Below are positions 63,501 to 63,994 of a stretch of 64,000 nt of DNA, in pieces (within the stretch, counting starts at the first letter, position 1; the number at the start of each line of letters is the position of its first letter). Location of the stretch: NCBI GenBank assembly GCA_036417435.1, contig CM070910.1, forward strand, positions 67,674,784 to 67,738,783, given 5' to 3'. The translations under genes were made by a program, and so were the position numbers. The DNA is from Inia geoffrensis (Eukaryota > Chordata > Mammalia > Artiodactyla > Iniidae). Under the pieces are notes generated by a model. It saw only the letters and a program-made list of their open reading frames with translations, was not told the DNA's origin and searched no databases.

Positions 63501-63994
63501 TTGGCACATGGTAGGTACTCAGGAAACAGTCATTGTTCTTCATAAACTTCATGTTTCTCTTCTCTTCTACCTTCTTTAGGTGGTATCTTGAATGATGAAA
63601 GCAAATTCATTTTTCATCTTAAGATTTACCATAGTTTCTATGGCTTTAATTTATGGTATATTCTCACTGGAATCTCAAAATAATTTGAGATTATGTGATT
63701 ACTCTTTTCTTAAGCTTCAGCTTACTGTCATTCTGAAGAATTAAATGCAGTCTATCCTTTTTATAAGAAAATTCAAAAAGATAAGGACTCAGAATATTGT
63801 CATTCTCCTATTGTGTTCATGTTTACTAGTATTCATTCTAGAAGGTTTGGCTCAGAATTTGGTGGAGTGATTTGTGTTTTGATTGTATCATATTCTTCCT
63901 TTAGGTCATTGCCATATTCAAGGATGTGTTTAATTCAAATTCTAACCCGTACCTGGGAACCAGACTGTTTCACATTACTCCCTGTGATGTTCAG
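939..63994 (+). CDS. MDN1: MDN1 (midasin), 39 internal exons of a partial gene
   Basis: Midasin is a very large nuclear/nucleolar AAA+ ATPase related to dynein. It uses ATP-driven force to strip assembly factors from pre-60S ribosomal particles (known in yeast for the Ytm1 and Rsa4 complexes). In the sequence, 39 exons with GT/AG borders join in frame to about 1,909 residues. They carry five AAA modules with P-loops [36 protein letters not shown] and [10 protein letters not shown]-loop spacing (local residues 219, 567, 974, 1280, 1643) matches the human positions I recall (about 329, 677, 1084, 1390, 1753) with a constant offset of 110, so no net indel is apparent. Residue numbers in the exon entries use this offset. 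Start codon, promoter, AAA6, linker and C-terminal MIDAS domain lie outside the window. No break in the reading frame was seen. The identification rests on extensive recalled identity to human midasin. Confidence 0.98.
1518..1625 (+). CDS. MDN1: MDN1 exon 2 of window, N-terminal domain
   Basis: Encodes about residues 185-221 ([20 protein letters not shown]...). Acceptor ctccag|g, donor aag|gtaagc. Both borders split codons after the second base, joining Trp upstream and Arg downstream. Confidence 0.96.
1706..1898 (+). CDS. MDN1: MDN1 exon 3 of window, end of N-terminal domain
   Basis: Encodes about residues 221-285, from [20 protein letters not shown] to [10 protein letters not shown]. Only 80 bp of intron separate it from exon 2. 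Acceptor cctcag|g, donor cag|gtatgt in phase 0. The proline-rich end leads into the AAA1 entry segment. Confidence 0.95.
3099..3470. repeat. Old L1M-type LINE remnants
   Basis: 3099-3245 matches the widespread pattern 'ttgtggtaaaat...tttaccatctttaccatttttaag...tccagaactttttcatct'. 3270-3470 matches another L1M-like block ('atggaaaatgttaaacgtat...tttgaagcaactcccagat'). The family call is from memory of consensus patterns. Confidence 0.55.
3477..3954 (+). mobile_element. Tigger-like DNA transposon remnant
   Basis: It begins 'taggcatacctta' and ends 'gaggtattcttg', the inverted-repeat ends of Tigger-type (TcMar) elements (consensus caggcatacctc). Internal blocks such as 'ggtttgtggcaaccctgcc' and 'tgtctctgtgtcacattttgg' match the family. 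It is a non-coding fossil. A shorter relative lies at 37245-37578. Confidence 0.75.
3962..3996. repeat. (TG)n microsatellite
   Basis: An uninterrupted TG run of about 17 units lies directly after the Tigger-like element. Confidence 0.95.
4040..4192 (+). repeat. L1 3' end
   Basis: It carries the tail pattern 'gtatagctgaatcacttcg...cattgtaaatcaactatacttcaataaaa' followed by a T- and A-rich end, typical of cetartiodactyl L1 3' ends. Confidence 0.65.
4681..4923 (+). CDS. MDN1: MDN1 exon 4 of window, AAA1 P-loop
   Basis: Encodes about residues 286-366. It carries the AAA1 Walker A motif GPIGCGKTS at 4810-4836, followed by [11 protein letters not shown] and [10 protein letters not shown]. Acceptor tccttag|g, donor aag|gtaaga, phase 0 at both ends, 81 codons. 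Confidence 0.98.
5165..5296 (+). CDS. MDN1: MDN1 exon 5 of window, AAA1 Walker B region
   Basis: Encodes about residues 367-410, from [20 protein letters not shown] to [16 protein letters not shown]. The Walker B-like motif is ILLEDID, unlike the LLDE(I/L)NLA form of the later modules. Acceptor tttgcag|a, donor gtg|gtatgt, phase 0. Confidence 0.97.
5297..7095 (+). other. Intron 5, first part: nothing recognised
   Basis: AT-rich intronic sequence without a recognisable gene or clear repeat. A loose local duplication around 5495-5600 repeats 'caatttcacag'. Purine-rich sequence lies at 5985-6070. Confidence 0.5.
7100..7953 (+). repeat. L2 LINE fragment
   Basis: A long diverged stretch with typical L2 3' content ('ctccttagctcagcac', 'cagactctaggctgtaaagc', 'tagtaggcactctgaatgctgaatgaat'). 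A short run of CTAT/CTGT repeats lies within it near 7280-7310. Confidence 0.6.
8131..8234 (+). CDS. MDN1: MDN1 exon 6 of window, AAA1 sensor region
   Basis: Encodes about residues 411-445 ([20 protein letters not shown]... FQFFATRR). The FFATRR stretch sits where other modules have sensor-1 ATMNP or ATQNP, so the usual Asn-Pro is absent. Acceptor gatttag|g, donor gag|gtatgt. Confidence 0.97.
8393..8746 (-). repeat. CHR-type SINE, long form, antisense
   Basis: A T-rich start, 'ttttggctgtgttgggt', and a tRNA-like head at the right end (ccaccagggaagcccc). Perfect 9-bp target duplications ttcctgact flank it at 8384-8392 and 8747-8755. Confidence 0.92.
8885..9062 (+). repeat. MIR SINE
   Basis: Pattern 'ccctgggtttgagtcctg ... 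gacctgtcacatagtaagtgcc' follows the MIR consensus in sense orientation. Confidence 0.6.
9445..9690 (+). repeat. MIR SINE
   Basis: Pattern 'cacaaacctgagttcagttcttggctttgccatttg ... cagttgttgtgaagattaaat ... tttaatgaatatt' is typical MIR. Confidence 0.65.
10089..10203 (+). CDS. MDN1: MDN1 exon 7 of window, AAA1 C-terminal part
   Basis: Encodes about residues 445-483 ([20 protein letters not shown]... DKTELNE). In other modules this position has a (L/F)RNRF-like arginine finger. Here no clear RNRF motif is present. Acceptor aatacag|a, donor gag|gtatgg. Confidence 0.97.
10290..10800. repeat. LINE remnant interrupted by a SINE
   Basis: Sequence such as 'atatttgaaagcaaacctcatag ... ccccagttgtccccaaagg' resembles old L1/L2 3' sequence. 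A CHR SINE at 10564-10715 interrupts it. Confidence 0.4.
10564..10715 (-). repeat. CHR-related SINE, short 'gtccc' form, antisense
   Basis: It runs from a T/A-rich tail through 'gaccagggattgaacccagg' to 'caccagggaagtccc'. Target duplication aaggatc plus T-run at 10557-10563 and 10716-10722. Confidence 0.9.
11175..11400 (+). repeat. L2 LINE 3' end
   Basis: Ends with the L2-like 'ccgtgcctggcattctgtaaatgtttgttgtattg'. Confidence 0.6.
11985..12358 (+). repeat. L2 LINE 3' part
   Basis: Contains 'cctgggatagtgcctgctac...gtaggtacttaataaatgct' after a longer L2-like body. Open frames on both strands here are products of the repeat. Confidence 0.6.
12600..12990 (+). repeat. Old L1 3' region
   Basis: Contains 'atgatggaattactactcagcaataaaatagaatgaac' and 'gtatgattccgtgtatatg', matching the end of L1 ORF2/3' UTR in old mammalian L1 families. 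Confidence 0.6.
12991..13932 (+). other. Intron 7, last part: nothing recognised
   Basis: AT-rich intron sequence leading to the exon 8 acceptor. No gene or clear repeat seen. Confidence 0.5.
13933..14126 (+). CDS. MDN1: MDN1 exon 8 of window, end of AAA1
   Basis: Encodes about residues 484-548 ([20 protein letters not shown]... LEGRELSLR). The stretch around [19 protein letters not shown] is hydrophilic and probably a flexible insert. Donor cag|gtactg is immediately followed by a SINE target duplication beginning at 14131. Confidence 0.97.
14140..14338 (-). repeat. CHR-type SINE, antisense, next to the exon 8 donor
   Basis: A T-rich run, 'ggagcacagcctctggacg' and head 'gcaccaccagggaagccc'. 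Perfect 9-bp duplication tgggctaaa at 14131-14139 and 14339-14347. The left copy starts four bases after the GT of the exon 8 donor. Confidence 0.93.
14545..14815. repeat. Old L1M-type 3' sequence
   Basis: Pattern 'cagttttattgagatgtaattgacacagagcactgtataag ... catctgtcatctcataggtac' is a common L1M terminal block. Confidence 0.6.
15276..15357 (+). CDS. MDN1: MDN1 exon 9 of window, AAA1-AAA2 connector
   Basis: Encodes about residues 548-575 ([20 protein letters not shown]...). DLLNWCNR is the module's 'rDLxrWc' helix, which recurs later as DLFRWAER and DLFRWCQ. The acceptor follows a strong pyrimidine tract (taaag|g). Donor gag|gtaaga. Confidence 0.97.
15358..16233 (+). other. Intron 9, first part: nothing recognised
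   Basis: Ordinary intron sequence without a recognised element. Confidence 0.5.
16234..16585 (-). repeat. CHR-type SINE, long form, antisense
   Basis: A T/A-rich left tail, 'ttttggctgcattgggtctttgttgctg', and right-end head 'gcgccaccagggaagcccc'. I could not define the target duplication. Confidence 0.88.
16830..17465. repeat. LTR-like endogenous retroelement remnant
   Basis: A block with 'agaactcattggaagctctgtactcac', 'tggaagagacacatagggcaagg' and 'acaaaagacactcctta' resembles mammalian ERV LTR sequence (ERVL-like is my best guess). No viral coding frame is seen. Exact family uncertain. Confidence 0.45.
17466..18173 (+). other. Intron 9, last part: nothing recognised
   Basis: No gene or clear repeat. 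It ends in the exon 10 acceptor ttttaatag. Confidence 0.5.
18174..18269 (+). CDS. MDN1: MDN1 exon 10 of window, AAA1-AAA2 connector
   Basis: Encodes about residues 576-607 ([20 protein letters not shown]... NISKKK), 32 codons, phase 0 at both ends. Helical and lysine-rich. Donor aag|gtatgt. Confidence 0.96.
18605..18745. repeat. Old L1M-like remnant
   Basis: Pattern 'caaacatcaaaaaagttgaaaagtgttagtgaacacctgtatacccactacct' resembles an L1M terminal block. Confidence 0.45.
18746..19601 (+). other. Intron 10, rest: nothing recognised
   Basis: No gene or clear repeat in this stretch. Confidence 0.5.
19602..19714 (+). CDS. MDN1: MDN1 exon 11 of window, entry to AAA2
   Basis: Encodes about residues 608-645 ([20 protein letters not shown]... 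SEAVHIQR). The [11 protein letters not shown] segment precedes the AAA2 core, as similar segments precede other modules. Acceptor cccatag|g, donor gag|gtaaac. Confidence 0.96.
20085..20712 (-). repeat. MIR SINE split by a later insertion
   Basis: Antisense MIR pieces 20085-20169 and 20610-20712 ('ggaaactgaggctgagagaggttaagtag') fit one consensus when the intervening 440 bp are removed. Confidence 0.65.
20170..20609. repeat. LTR-like repeat inserted in the MIR
   Basis: It begins tgtgttagtgtcc and ends cccactaca. Inside are 'cctaacaaattaccataaactt' and 'ataaggacaccagccattgg', a widespread mammalian repeat pattern. TG...CA ends suggest a solo LTR, but I could not assign the family or see a clear target duplication. 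Confidence 0.5.
20825..21560. mobile_element. hAT-type DNA transposon, non-autonomous
   Basis: Ends cagcggttcccaacc and ggttggggacccctg are 15-bp imperfect inverted repeats. Flanks tgttacag (20817-20824) and tgttataa (21561-21568) fit an 8-bp hAT target duplication with two changes. The interior lacks a transposase frame. It lies 137 bp upstream of exon 12. Confidence 0.85.
21698..21846 (+). CDS. MDN1: MDN1 exon 12 of window, AAA2 P-loop
   Basis: Encodes about residues 645-695. Walker [10 protein letters not shown] lies at 21792-21818, followed by [10 protein letters not shown]. Acceptor ccccag|g, donor cag|gtaact. Confidence 0.98.
21911..22122 (-). repeat. CHR-related SINE, 'gtccc' form, antisense
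   Basis: 'tttatttggctgcgccaggtcttagttgcgg' through 'atcagggaagtcc'. Near-perfect duplication ctga(t/c)tgccttttt at 21897-21910 and from 22123. Confidence 0.9.
22410..22636 (+). repeat. CHR-type SINE, sense
   Basis: Head 'gggcttccctggtggcgcag', B-box-like 'gggttcatgcccc', end 'gtgagaggcccgtgtaccgc' and an A-rich tail with AAATAAA units. Short flanking match aactgcc. Confidence 0.9.
22960..23020 (+). CDS. MDN1: MDN1 exon 13 of window, AAA2
   Basis: A 61-bp exon encoding about residues 695-715 ([20 protein letters not shown]). The [14 protein letters not shown] motif is the strand and loop after the P-loop helix, and recurs as NLSEQTDITDLFG in AAA5. Acceptor taaag|g, donor ggg|gtaagt with the Gly codon split. 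Confidence 0.97.
23021..24979 (+). other. Intron 13, first part: nothing recognised
   Basis: AT-rich sequence with no identified element. The open frames seen here do not resemble known proteins. Confidence 0.5.
24987..25193 (-). repeat. CHR-type SINE, antisense
   Basis: Long T-run, 'gcggtacgcgggcctctcac', end 'gccaccaaggaagcc'. Duplicated flank cccccttaattttt on both sides. Confidence 0.92.
25259..25476 (-). repeat. CHR-type SINE, antisense
   Basis: T-rich run, 'ctcactgttgtggcctctcc', end 'gcgccaccagggaagccc'. A 17-bp perfect duplication tccctcatttaactttt at 25242-25258 and 25477-25493. Confidence 0.94.
25494..26584 (+). other. Intron 13, middle: nothing recognised
   Basis: Mixed intronic sequence, no gene or secure repeat. 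Confidence 0.5.
26585..27015 (-). repeat. MIR SINE split by a CHR SINE
   Basis: Antisense MIR 26585-26753 ('gattatccccatttacac...gacttgaacccaggcagtctgtctt') resumes at 26963. The younger SINE at 26754-26962 sits inside it. Confidence 0.7.
26754..26962 (-). repeat. CHR-type SINE, antisense, nested in MIR
   Basis: T-run, 'gcctctcactgttgtagcctc', end 'gcgccaccagggaagcc'. Perfect 14-bp duplication aggcagtctgtctt at 26740-26753 and 26963-26976. Confidence 0.94.
27130..27664 (+). repeat. L2 LINE 3' part
   Basis: L2-like body ending 'gattgtaagctgcagaggggcagg...gctcagtaaatctcagttgaatgaatgg'. Confidence 0.65.
27665..28738 (+). other. Intron 13, last part: nothing recognised
   Basis: AT-rich, no secure element. 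It ends in the acceptor tgtttcag. Confidence 0.5.
28739..28950 (+). CDS. MDN1: MDN1 exon 14 of window, AAA2 insert
   Basis: Encodes about residues 715-786 ([20 protein letters not shown]... KESETG). The stretch [20 protein letters not shown] and following basic helix form an insertion between the AAA2 P-loop and Walker B that AAA3-5 lack. Donor gg|gtaaga. Confidence 0.98.
29235..29395 (+). repeat. MIR SINE
   Basis: 'cttcctcatctataaatgggaataagagtacctac...gggttgttgtgaggataaa' is typical MIR sense. Confidence 0.7.
29508..29611 (+). CDS. MDN1: MDN1 exon 15 of window, AAA2 insert
   Basis: Encodes about residues 786-820 ([20 protein letters not shown]... LLFAFVE), probably a coiled helix. Acceptor ctctag|g, donor gag|gtattt, a fairly weak donor. 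Confidence 0.97.
29877..29984. repeat. Compound (TG)n(AG)n microsatellite
   Basis: A TG run is followed directly by a long, slightly interrupted AG run, just 266 bp after exon 15. Confidence 0.95.
29985..30977 (+). other. Intron 15, rest: nothing recognised
   Basis: No gene or secure repeat between the microsatellite and exon 16. Confidence 0.5.
30978..31122 (+). CDS. MDN1: MDN1 exon 16 of window, AAA2 Walker B
   Basis: Encodes about residues 821-869. It begins [20 protein letters not shown], with Walker B ILLDEINL, then [20 protein letters not shown]. Acceptor ttctag|g, donor cag|gtagcg. Confidence 0.98.
31191..31355 (+). repeat. CHR-related SINE, sense
   Basis: Head 'gggacttccctggtggtcca', end in AAATAAATAAATAAA. 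Perfect 14-bp duplication aaagtaatattctt at 31177-31190 and 31356-31369. Confidence 0.93.
31807..31903 (+). CDS. MDN1: MDN1 exon 17 of window, AAA2 sensor 1 and arginine finger
   Basis: Encodes about residues 869-901. [20 protein letters not shown] includes sensor-1 Asn, and the exon ends IRNR ahead of F, the arginine-finger motif. Acceptor aacag|a, donor cag|gtaagg. Confidence 0.98.
32384..32728 (+). repeat. 5'-truncated L1 3' end with target duplication
   Basis: Ends 'gtatagctgatgcactttgttataaagcagaaac...ctccaataaagatgtt' and an A-run. Flank 'aaagataatgacctt' before and 'aaagataaatgacctt' after support an insertion. An internal 'gggaagcagccgcagagcac' block is characteristic. Confidence 0.8.
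33243..33356 (+). CDS. MDN1: MDN1 exon 18 of window, AAA2 small domain
   Basis: Encodes about residues 901-939 ([20 protein letters not shown]... STVQGIIT). Acceptor aacag|g. Donor aac|gtgggt has C as last exon base, so it depends on the intronic side. Confidence 0.94.
33357..34450 (+). other. Intron 18, first part: old repeat traces
   Basis: A short MIR-like piece lies at about 33870-33965 ('ccctgggttctagtgccggctctgtcag') and an L2-like piece near 34065-34200 ('gatgctagggatacagttataaataaaacagac'). Otherwise nothing is recognised. Confidence 0.45.
34451..34665 (+). repeat. CHR-type SINE, sense
   Basis: Head 'gggcttccctggtggcacaa', end 'gtgagaggcccacataccac' with a pure A tail of about 23. 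Confidence 0.92.
34803..34971 (-). repeat. CHR-related SINE, antisense
   Basis: From 'ttatttggttgcactgggtc' to 'caccagggaagtcc'. Perfect 16-bp duplication cttgggtttcatctct at 34787-34802 and 34972-34987. Confidence 0.93.
35041..35373 (-). repeat. CHR-type SINE, long form, antisense
   Basis: T-run, 'ggctttctctagttgcggca', end 'caccaccagggaagtcc'. A weak flank match atgaattt supports the borders. Confidence 0.88.
35489..35578. repeat. Perfect 45-bp tandem duplication
   Basis: The 45-bp unit starting cctgctttttaacattt and ending accatatctgt occurs twice head-to-tail without a mismatch (35489-35533 and 35534-35578). Confidence 0.97.
35971..36118 (+). CDS. MDN1: MDN1 exon 19 of window, AAA2 small domain
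   Basis: Encodes about residues 939-988 ([20 protein letters not shown]... SIQRSLYE). [14 protein letters not shown] is the conserved helical segment. Acceptor ctgtag|g. The donor gag|gtcttt is poor. A second possible donor, gtacag at 36125, would add two in-frame codons. Confidence 0.95.
36306..36665 (+). repeat. CHR-type SINE, long form, sense
   Basis: Head 'gactgccctggtggcgcagt', end 'gaagacccaacgcagcc' plus TTAA/AATAAA-rich tail. Perfect 15-bp duplication aaaagttgttctggg at 36291-36305 and 36666-36680. Confidence 0.94.
36780..36890 (+). CDS. MDN1: MDN1 exon 20 of window, end of AAA2
   Basis: Encodes about residues 989-1025 ([20 protein letters not shown]... VKSLLKQ), 37 codons, phase 0. 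Acceptor ctctag|g, donor cag|gtaggt. Confidence 0.97.
37104..37172. repeat. Compound (TG)n(TA)n microsatellite
   Basis: A long TG run is followed by 'ctatatata...' to 'tacac'. Confidence 0.95.
37245..37578 (+). mobile_element. Tigger-like DNA transposon, internally deleted
   Basis: Starts caggcatacctcac after TA (37243-37244) and ends 'aaggtctgcttg' before TA (37579-37580). It shares most of its sequence with 3477-3954 but lacks an internal block. Confidence 0.82.
37579..38857 (+). other. Intron 20, rest: nothing recognised
   Basis: No gene. Some L1-like traces are possible (for example 37640-37850), but none is secure. Confidence 0.45.
38858..39009 (+). CDS. MDN1: MDN1 exon 21 of window, entry to AAA3
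   Basis: Encodes about residues 1026-1076 ([20 protein letters not shown]... [10 protein letters not shown]). It leads a short beta segment into the AAA3 core. Acceptor tttcag|c, donor ggg|gtgtgt type with a split Gly codon. Confidence 0.97.
39371..39581 (-). repeat. CHR-type SINE, antisense
   Basis: T-run, 'gcggtatgcgggcctctcac', end 'gtgccaccagggaagcccc'. Duplication gaggaacc at 39363-39370 and 39582-39589. It lies 191 bp before exon 22. Confidence 0.92.
39773..39951 (+). CDS. MDN1: MDN1 exon 22 of window, AAA3 P-loop
   Basis: Encodes about residues 1076-1136. Walker [10 protein letters not shown] at 39795-39821, then [20 protein letters not shown] and [20 protein letters not shown]. Acceptor aaag|a, donor aag|gtaagg. 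Confidence 0.98.
40150..40443 (-). repeat. CHR-type SINE, long form, antisense
   Basis: 'attaattaatttttggctgtgttgagtc' through 'caccaccagggaagtcc'. Flanks tggggcctag / tggggtctag. Confidence 0.9.
40645..40860 (+). repeat. CHR-type SINE, sense
   Basis: Head 'gggcttccctggtggcgcag', end 'gtgagaggcccgcgtaccgc' with an AAT-rich tail. Confidence 0.92.
41058..41266 (+). CDS. MDN1: MDN1 exon 23 of window, AAA3 Walker B and sensor 1
   Basis: Encodes about residues 1136-1205. Walker B in [20 protein letters not shown], then [17 protein letters not shown] with sensor-1 Asn. Acceptor ctaag|g, donor aag|gtgtgt. Confidence 0.98.
41452..41598 (+). CDS. MDN1: MDN1 exon 24 of window, AAA3 arginine finger
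   Basis: Encodes about residues 1206-1254. It opens [18 protein letters not shown], with arginine finger FRNRF, then [20 protein letters not shown]. Acceptor cccag|a, donor cag|gtattc, 49 codons in phase 0. The apparent Met is internal, not a start. Confidence 0.98.
42018..42260 (-). repeat. CHR-related SINE, antisense
   Basis: From C/T-rich sequence through 'gaccagggattgaacccgg' to 'caccagggaagtccc'. Perfect 11-bp duplication aagaatatccc at 42007-42017 and 42261-42271. Confidence 0.9.
42299..42358. repeat. Two-copy imperfect tandem repeat of ~30 bp
   Basis: 'tcagaattata(c/t)acttcctagaaag' appears twice in succession. Confidence 0.85.
42554..42756 (-). repeat. CHR-type SINE, antisense, young-looking
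   Basis: An uninterrupted T-run of about 31, then a CpG-rich body. Perfect 18-bp duplication tgcagtccctttacattt at 42536-42553 and 42757-42774. Confidence 0.95.
42898..43039 (+). CDS. MDN1: MDN1 exon 25 of window, AAA3 small domain
   Basis: Encodes about residues 1255-1302 ([20 protein letters not shown]... LQHLANDG). [14 protein letters not shown] is the conserved lid helix. Acceptor aatag|t, donor atg|gtatgc. Confidence 0.97.
43670..44250. repeat. Old L1M-type sequence
   Basis: Starts 'ctttatcgaggtataacataaaatg' and carries 'cttcattccttttaaattattactgtgttgtaacccattgtatgggagatacc' and 'ttgatggacttttgggtc', a common L1M block. Confidence 0.65.
44379..44513 (+). CDS. MDN1: MDN1 exon 26 of window, AAA3 C-terminal part
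   Basis: Encodes about residues 1302-1347 ([20 protein letters not shown]... ENLLKLLS). It follows a strong poly-T tract, acceptor ttcaag|g. Donor ctga|gtgagt. Confidence 0.97.
44596..44734 (+). CDS. MDN1: MDN1 exon 27 of window, AAA4 entry and first half of P-loop
   Basis: Encodes about residues 1347-1393 ([20 protein letters not shown]... [10 protein letters not shown]). The AAA4 Walker A GDTGCGKTT is cut by the intron inside its second Gly. Only 82 bp of intron separate it from exon 26. Donor ggg|gtaaag type. Confidence 0.98.
45009..45147 (+). CDS. MDN1: MDN1 exon 28 of window, AAA4 P-loop second half
   Basis: Encodes about residues 1393-1439, opening with the Cys-Gly-Lys-Thr-Thr end of Walker A, then [20 protein letters not shown] and [20 protein letters not shown]. 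Acceptor aacag|g, donor aag|gtttgt. Confidence 0.98.
45444..45574 (+). CDS. MDN1: MDN1 exon 29 of window, AAA4 Walker B
   Basis: Encodes about residues 1440-1483 ([20 protein letters not shown]... DDSVLERLN). Walker B is [12 protein letters not shown]. Acceptor tgtag|g, donor cag|gtacac. Confidence 0.98.
45893..46690 (+). pseudogene. TIMM9P: Processed pseudogene of TIMM9
   Basis: An intron-less copy resembling TIMM9 mRNA. TIMM9 encodes a small chaperone of the mitochondrial intermembrane space. The start-like ATG is at 46135, opening [20 protein letters not shown]. Downstream, [20 protein letters not shown] and [10 protein letters not shown] match the TIMM9 C-terminal half. It is broken: an in-frame TAA follows 26 codons, small indels shift the frame between the twin-cysteine motifs, and the normal stop is lost near 46399. 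About 270 bp of 3'-UTR-like sequence with a final AATAAA (46649-46654) follows. The left border (5' UTR extent) is uncertain, and I see no clear poly(A) tail or target duplication. It is an old retrocopy inside the MDN1 intron on the same strand. Confidence 0.88.
46762..46897 (+). repeat. tRNA-derived SINE, older subfamily, sense
   Basis: Head 'gggacttccctggcagtcca', 'ggtcagggaactaagatccc' and AAAAAG-rich tail. Confidence 0.85.
47019..47199 (-). repeat. tRNA-derived SINE, antisense, nested in L1M
   Basis: T-rich tail, 'gatcttagttccccgaccag', 'ctaaccactggaccgctagg'. Flanks aattcaat / aattcgat. Confidence 0.82.
47601..47813 (-). repeat. CHR-related SINE, antisense, nested in L1M
   Basis: 'tttatttatttggtggtgccaggtcttagttg' to 'ctgctagggaagt'. 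Perfect 17-bp duplication taggctcccatttttta at 47584-47600 and 47814-47830. Confidence 0.93.
48071..48215 (+). CDS. MDN1: MDN1 exon 30 of window, AAA4 sensor 1
   Basis: Encodes about residues 1483-1531 ([20 protein letters not shown]... GGDFGKKE). [17 protein letters not shown] carries sensor-1 Asn. Acceptor ttctag|t, donor gag|gtaaaa. Confidence 0.98.
48216..50009 (+). other. Intron 30: nothing recognised
   Basis: About 1.8 kb of relatively GC-richer intron. A diverged MIR-like trace near 48430-48560 is possible. No gene seen. Confidence 0.5.
50010..50139 (+). CDS. MDN1: MDN1 exon 31 of window, AAA4 arginine finger
   Basis: Encodes about residues 1532-1575, opening [20 protein letters not shown] with arginine finger LRNRF. 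Acceptor tgtag|c, donor aag|gtgaga with split Gly. Confidence 0.98.
50510..50650. repeat. Old L1M-like remnant
   Basis: Pattern 'ttattatgaaaatttcaaacacaaggaaaatagagtag' recurs in this window at 60590-60710 and 3290-3330. Confidence 0.45.
50651..51814 (+). other. Intron 31, middle: nothing recognised
   Basis: No gene. Diverged repeat traces near 51110-51260 ('cctgggctt...gattcagt...ggtctggtg' pattern) could be an old SINE/DNA repeat but are not secure. Confidence 0.4.
51815..51930 (+). repeat. tRNA-derived SINE, older subfamily, sense
   Basis: Head 'ggaattccctggcagtccag', 'ggttcgatccctggttaggg' and an A-run. Flanks ggaaattag / ggaaactag. Confidence 0.87.
52436..52517 (-). repeat. tRNA-derived SINE fragment, antisense
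   Basis: Only the head portion remains: 'gttccccgaccagggattgaac' to 'ggactgccagggaattc'. Confidence 0.8.
52759..52961 (+). repeat. CHR-type SINE, sense
   Basis: Head 'gggcttccctggtggcacag', end 'gtgagaggcccgcatactgc' and A-run. Perfect 13-bp duplication aaaaacatatatg at 52746-52758 and 52962-52974. Confidence 0.94.
52975..54052 (+). other. Intron 31, last part: nothing recognised
   Basis: AT-rich sequence, no secure element. Confidence 0.5.
54053..54271 (+). CDS. MDN1: MDN1 exon 32 of window, AAA4 small domain
   Basis: Encodes about residues 1575-1648 ([20 protein letters not shown]... [10 protein letters not shown]). [16 protein letters not shown] is the lid helix. Acceptor cttag|g, donor cag|gtatgt. 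Confidence 0.98.
54272..54932 (+). other. Intron 32: nothing recognised
   Basis: No repeat or gene seen in 661 bp. Confidence 0.5.
54933..55130 (+). CDS. MDN1: MDN1 exon 33 of window, AAA4-AAA5 connector
   Basis: Encodes about residues 1648-1714 ([20 protein letters not shown]... [12 protein letters not shown]). Acceptor tttag|g, donor ggg|gtaaga with split Gly. Confidence 0.97.
55131..56630 (+). other. Intron 33: L2 tail and unassigned sequence
   Basis: An L2-like 3' end lies at about 55478-55592 ('tctgtccctggcatctgccacg...gtgagtgaatggatgaataaatg'). Otherwise nothing recognised. Confidence 0.5.
56631..56839 (+). CDS. MDN1: MDN1 exon 34 of window, AAA5 P-loop
   Basis: Encodes about residues 1714-1783. 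Walker [10 protein letters not shown] at 56747-56773, preceded by [18 protein letters not shown] and followed by [20 protein letters not shown]. Acceptor cttcag|g, donor acg|gtaagc. Confidence 0.98.
57073..57268 (-). repeat. CHR-type SINE, antisense, with an internal deletion
   Basis: T-run, 'gcggtacgcgggcctctcac', end 'gcgccaccagggaagccc'. It lacks part of the 'acaggctcc...' block. Duplication tgtaattctct on both sides. Confidence 0.92.
57269..57757 (+). other. Intron 34, last part: nothing recognised
   Basis: No secure element before the acceptor ctcaaag. Confidence 0.5.
57758..57880 (+). CDS. MDN1: MDN1 exon 35 of window, AAA5 to Walker B
   Basis: Encodes about residues 1784-1824 ([20 protein letters not shown]... 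GHWVVLDE). It ends inside Walker B, directly after Asp-Glu. 41 codons, phase 0. Donor gag|gtgaga. Confidence 0.98.
58090..58171. mobile_element. Mariner-like palindromic mini-element (MITE)
   Basis: Two arms, gggttggccagaaagttcgt and the near-complement ending ctttttggccaaccc, form an ~80-bp imperfect palindrome flanked by TA-rich sequence. It resembles the abundant cetartiodactyl mariner MITE. Confidence 0.85.
58172..59748 (+). other. Intron 35, rest: nothing recognised
   Basis: Mostly AT-rich. No gene or secure repeat. Confidence 0.5.
59749..59946 (+). CDS. MDN1: MDN1 exon 36 of window, AAA5 Walker B end, sensor 1, arginine finger
   Basis: Encodes about residues 1825-1890 ([20 protein letters not shown]... 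RSFLNRFTQ). [19 protein letters not shown] carries sensor-1 Asn, and FLNRF replaces the (L/F)RNRF finger form. Acceptor aatag|c, donor cag|gtgaga, 66 codons. Confidence 0.98.
60151..60258 (+). other. Candidate cryptic (poison) exon
   Basis: Intronic block preceded by a pyrimidine-rich acceptor (cctttgtcttag) and followed by a plausible donor (cag|gtgtat). Read in the phase left by exon 36 it is open for 32 codons ([20 protein letters not shown]...), then meets TGA at 60247. Not part of the midasin I recall. Use as an exon is speculative. Confidence 0.2.
60259..60991 (+). other. Intron 36, last part: LINE trace, otherwise unassigned
   Basis: 'tttattatgaaaaatttcaaacatattgaaaagttgatcag' at 60590-60710 is an old LINE-like block. 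The rest is AT-rich. Confidence 0.45.
60992..61099 (+). CDS. MDN1: MDN1 exon 37 of window, AAA5 small domain
   Basis: Encodes about residues 1891-1926 ([20 protein letters not shown]... VAFNNQ), 36 codons, phase 0. Acceptor tctag|g, donor caa|gtacgt. Confidence 0.97.
61100..61459 (+). other. Intron 37: nothing recognised
   Basis: A 360-bp intron without visible elements. Confidence 0.5.
61460..61648 (+). CDS. MDN1: MDN1 exon 38 of window, AAA5 small domain
   Basis: Encodes about residues 1927-1989 ([20 protein letters not shown]... [10 protein letters not shown]). [14 protein letters not shown] is the lid helix. Acceptor tttttag|a, donor aag|gtgagt, 63 codons. Confidence 0.98.
61649..63329 (+). 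other. Intron 38, first part: nothing recognised
   Basis: About 1.7 kb without a gene or secure repeat. Confidence 0.5.
63330..63536 (+). repeat. MIR SINE
   Basis: 'tttggagccagacaggcttag...atctataaaatggaaatgg...gtttggcacatggtaggtactcag' is typical MIR sense. Confidence 0.72.
63905..63994 (+). CDS. MDN1: MDN1 exon 39 of window, connector to AAA6
   Basis: Encodes about residues 1990-2019 ([20 protein letters not shown]... TPCDVQ), 30 codons, phase 0. Acceptor tttag|g, donor cag|gtgagg in the last bases of the window. The AAA6 P-loop is expected about 45 residues further on. Confidence 0.97.
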